From: Bacteroidales bacterium | GTDB lineage: Bacteria; Bacteroidota; Bacteroidia; Bacteroidales; P3 | Length of the DNA: 6,008 nucleotides | NCBI GenBank assembly: GCA_017988355.1 | Contig: JAGNRX010000077.1 | Span: forward strand, 1 to 6,008 | Direction: 5' to 3' | Shown here: positions 4,352 to 6,008 of the stretch, piece by piece | Numbering within the stretch: the stretch's first letter is position 1 | Layout of the letters: each line of letters starts with the position of its first letter | Program-made: the position numbers and the translations under genes | Notes under the pieces: model-generated | Seen by the model: the letters and a program-made list of their open reading frames with translations, nothing else | Told to the model about the DNA's origin: nothing | The model's database searches: none

Positions 4352-6008
4352 TTACTTCATATTATATATATTCCCAAGAACTTTTAAGGCATCGGATACG
4401 GATTTGATTGGGGATATTCTTAGGGAGAGTTTTTCGCCTACTTCTTTTAATTGGGTATTTGTTGGATAGGATTGAACGTAGGTTAGGACGTTGCCAAAAA
4501 CTTCTGAATTGTAAAACTCTGAATCTTTTTCAACTCCAAAGGTGGCAATCATCCTATTGCTTTTTAGGACAAGCTTTTCAAGACCAATCTTTCTTGCAAG
4601 TTGTCTTAGTTTAATTGTATCAATTAGTTCTAAGGTTTGCTTTGGGATTTTGCCGAAGCGGTCTTTTAGTTGCCCTCTAAACTCTTCTAATTCTTTATCG
4701 GTTGCTAAGCTATCAAGTTCTTTGTATAGGTTAAGTCTTTCTGCAATATTGGTAATATATTGGTCGGGAATTAAGATTTCTAGGTCGGTTTCTATATTGC
4801 ATTCCCTTGTATAATAGCCTCCGTCAAGCAATCTCTTTTCTGCTTCTTGCTCTTGGTAAAGTTCTTTAAAGTCTGTTTGTTTTAACTCTTCAATTGCTTC
4901 ATTTAATATCTTATGATACATATCAAAACCTATCTCAGAAATAAAACCAGACTGCTCTCCTCCAAGGATATTCCCTGCTCCTCTTATGTCAAGGTCTCTC
5001 ATTGCAATGGAAAACCCAGAACCTATATTGGAGAAGTCCTCAATTGCTTGTAGTCTTTTGCGTGCTTCTTCGGTCAATATGTTTAAGGACGGAGTTAGTA
5101 AGTAACAATAGGCTTTCTTATTGCTTCTTCCCACTCTACCTCTTAGCTGGTGTAGGTCGGAAAGCCCATAGTTTTGTGCATCATTAATGATTATGGTATT
5201 GGCATTGGGTATATCTAATCCGTTTTCTACAATTGTGGTTGAAACTAAGACGTCAAAATCTCCTTCAATAAAGCTATACATTACCTCTTCTAGCTTTTCG
5301 CCCTTCATTTGACCATGCCCAATAATTACCTTAGCATCTGGAACAAGTCTTTTTATCATTCCTGCCATCTCTTCTATGTTCTGCACCCTATTATGAACAA
5401 AATAAACCTGCCCACCTCTTGAAACCTCAAACAAAATCGCATCTCTAATTGTCTCTTCTTCAAAATTACAGACCTTTGTTTGTACTGGCTGACGATTGGG
5501 TGGGGGAGTATTAATAATAGAAAGGTCTCTTGCTCCCATAAGTGAGAATTGTAGGGTACGAGGGATTGGAGTTGCTGTTAGGGTTAGGGAATCTATATTT
5601 ATTTTTAGGTTCTTTAGCTTTTCTTTCATTGCAACCCCAAACTTATGTTCCTCATCAATAATAAATAGTCCTAAGTCTTTAAACTCTATTTCCTTACTTA
5701 GGAGTTTATGAGTGCCAATTAGGATATCTATCTTACCTGCCCTAAGGTCTGCAATTATCTGATTCTTTTCTTTTGTTGTGCGAAAACGATTAATATAATC
5801 AACCCTACAAGGCATATTCTCTAATCTTTCGGAAAATGTTTTGAAGTGTTGGTAAGCTAAAATGGTTGTTGGAACTAAGACTGCAACTTGTTTACTATCG
5901 GCAACTGCCTTAAAGGCTGCCCTAATTGCAATCTCTGTTTTGCCAAATCCAACATCGCCACAAACCAATCTATCCATTGGAATACGGCTTTCCATATCTC
6001 GCTTAATA
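4352..6008 (-). CDS. mfd: Transcription-repair coupling factor Mfd, C-terminal half (start outside window)
   Basis: The frame is open through the right edge (residues IKRD precede the Met at 5993-5995, an internal Met), so only about the last 551 residues of a protein usually near 1,100 are seen. Mfd is a DNA translocase that displaces RNA polymerase stalled at DNA lesions and recruits UvrA for nucleotide-excision repair. Counting from that internal Met, the visible helicase/translocase motifs are Walker A GDVGFGKTE (13-21), motif II DEEH (114-117), motif III TATPIPRTL (140-148), TTIVENGLDIPNANT (253-267) and motif VI HQLRGRVGRS (282-291). RDLDIRGAGNILGGEQSG (333-350) is the translocation (TRG) region that separates Mfd/RecG from other helicases. 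A C-terminal TRCF domain (about 400-500) modulates UvrA binding. The UvrB-like and RNA-polymerase-binding domains are upstream, off the window. All visible catalytic motifs are intact. The gene ends abutting the LRR gene's stop, tail to tail; its promoter is outside the window. Confidence 0.97.
   Translation of the reverse strand, partial: IKRDMESRIPMDRLVCGDVGFGKTEIAIRAAFKAVADSKQVAVLVPTTILAYQHFKTFSERLENMPCRVDYINRFRTTKEKNQIIADLRAGKIDILIGTHKLLSKEIEFKDLGLFIIDEEHKFGVAMKEKLKNLKINIDSLTLTATPIPRTLQFSLMGARDLSIINTPPPNRQPVQTKVCNFEEETIRDAILFEVSRGGQVYFVHNRVQNIEEMAGMIKRLVPDAKVIIGHGQMKGEKLEEVMYSFIEGDFDVLVSTTIVENGLDIPNANTIIINDAQNYGLSDLHQLRGRVGRSNKKAYCYLLTPSLNILTEEARKRLQAIEDFSNIGSGFSIAMRDLDIRGAGNILGGEQSGFISEIGFDMYHKILNEAIEELKQTDFKELYQEQEAEKRLLDGGYYTRECNIETDLEILIPDQYITNIAERLNLYKELDSLATDKELEEFRGQLKDRFGKIPKQTLELIDTIKLRQLARKIGLEKLVLKSNRMIATFGVEKDSEFYNSEVFGNVLTYVQSYPTNTQLKEVGEKLSLRISPIKSVSDALKVLGNIYNMK

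Noticed and set aside
4335..4357. Terminator hairpin at the LRR/mfd junction.
   Set aside because: Only a 7-bp AT-rich stem with one G-U pair and no clean U-tract; too weak to call.
5993..5995. Met at 5993-5995 as the start of a short 547-residue helicase gene.
   Set aside because: The frame stays open to the window edge and the residues before it (IKRD) match the Mfd sequence just ahead of MES.PMDRLVCGD, so this is an internal Met of a full-length Mfd.

Overview
This 6 kb window comes from a low-GC member of the Bacteroidota, most likely of the order Bacteroidales. The clearest lineage evidence is a secreted protein ending in a type IX secretion (T9SS) sorting domain, a lipoprotein with an acidic Bacteroidota-type export signal after its lipobox cysteine, and start codons that lack Shine-Dalgarno sequences. 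Genus cannot be assigned from the sequence alone.

Layout, left to right. Bases 1-269 (+) are the 3' end of a class I pyridoxal-phosphate aminotransferase. Bases 270-384 are a short convergent gap with a strong bidirectional intrinsic terminator. Bases 385-2052 (-) are a complete formate--tetrahydrofolate ligase gene (fhs). Bases 2053-2511 are a 459-bp divergent intergenic region full of short repeats and dyads. Bases 2512-3222 (+) encode a small lipoprotein with a carboxypeptidase-regulatory-like beta-sandwich domain. Sixteen bases later, 3239-4351 (+) encodes a secreted leucine-rich-repeat protein with a T9SS tail. Bases 4352-6008 (-) are the C-terminal half of the transcription-repair coupling factor Mfd, whose stop codon directly abuts the stop of the LRR gene.

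The aminotransferase, fhs and mfd are conserved housekeeping genes. The lipoprotein/LRR pair is the accessory part: probably a two-gene operon making one membrane-anchored and one T9SS-exported envelope protein, with unknown ligand and role.

The most unusual feature is in the fhs/lipoprotein intergenic region. Four copies of the odd-centred palindrome AATG-C-CATT lie 21, 22 and 21 bp apart. Their flanks alternate in orientation, so the block is an 81-bp nested inverted repeat centred exactly on base 2256 (2216-2296). On both sides, AT-rich TAAT-type motifs continue at about 21-22 bp spacing, and a 12-bp direct repeat brackets the block. It could be a phased operator array, a hairpin-forming element or a small mobile-element remnant; the sequence alone does not decide. 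No CRISPR array, tRNA, rRNA, transposase or recognisable defence gene is present.
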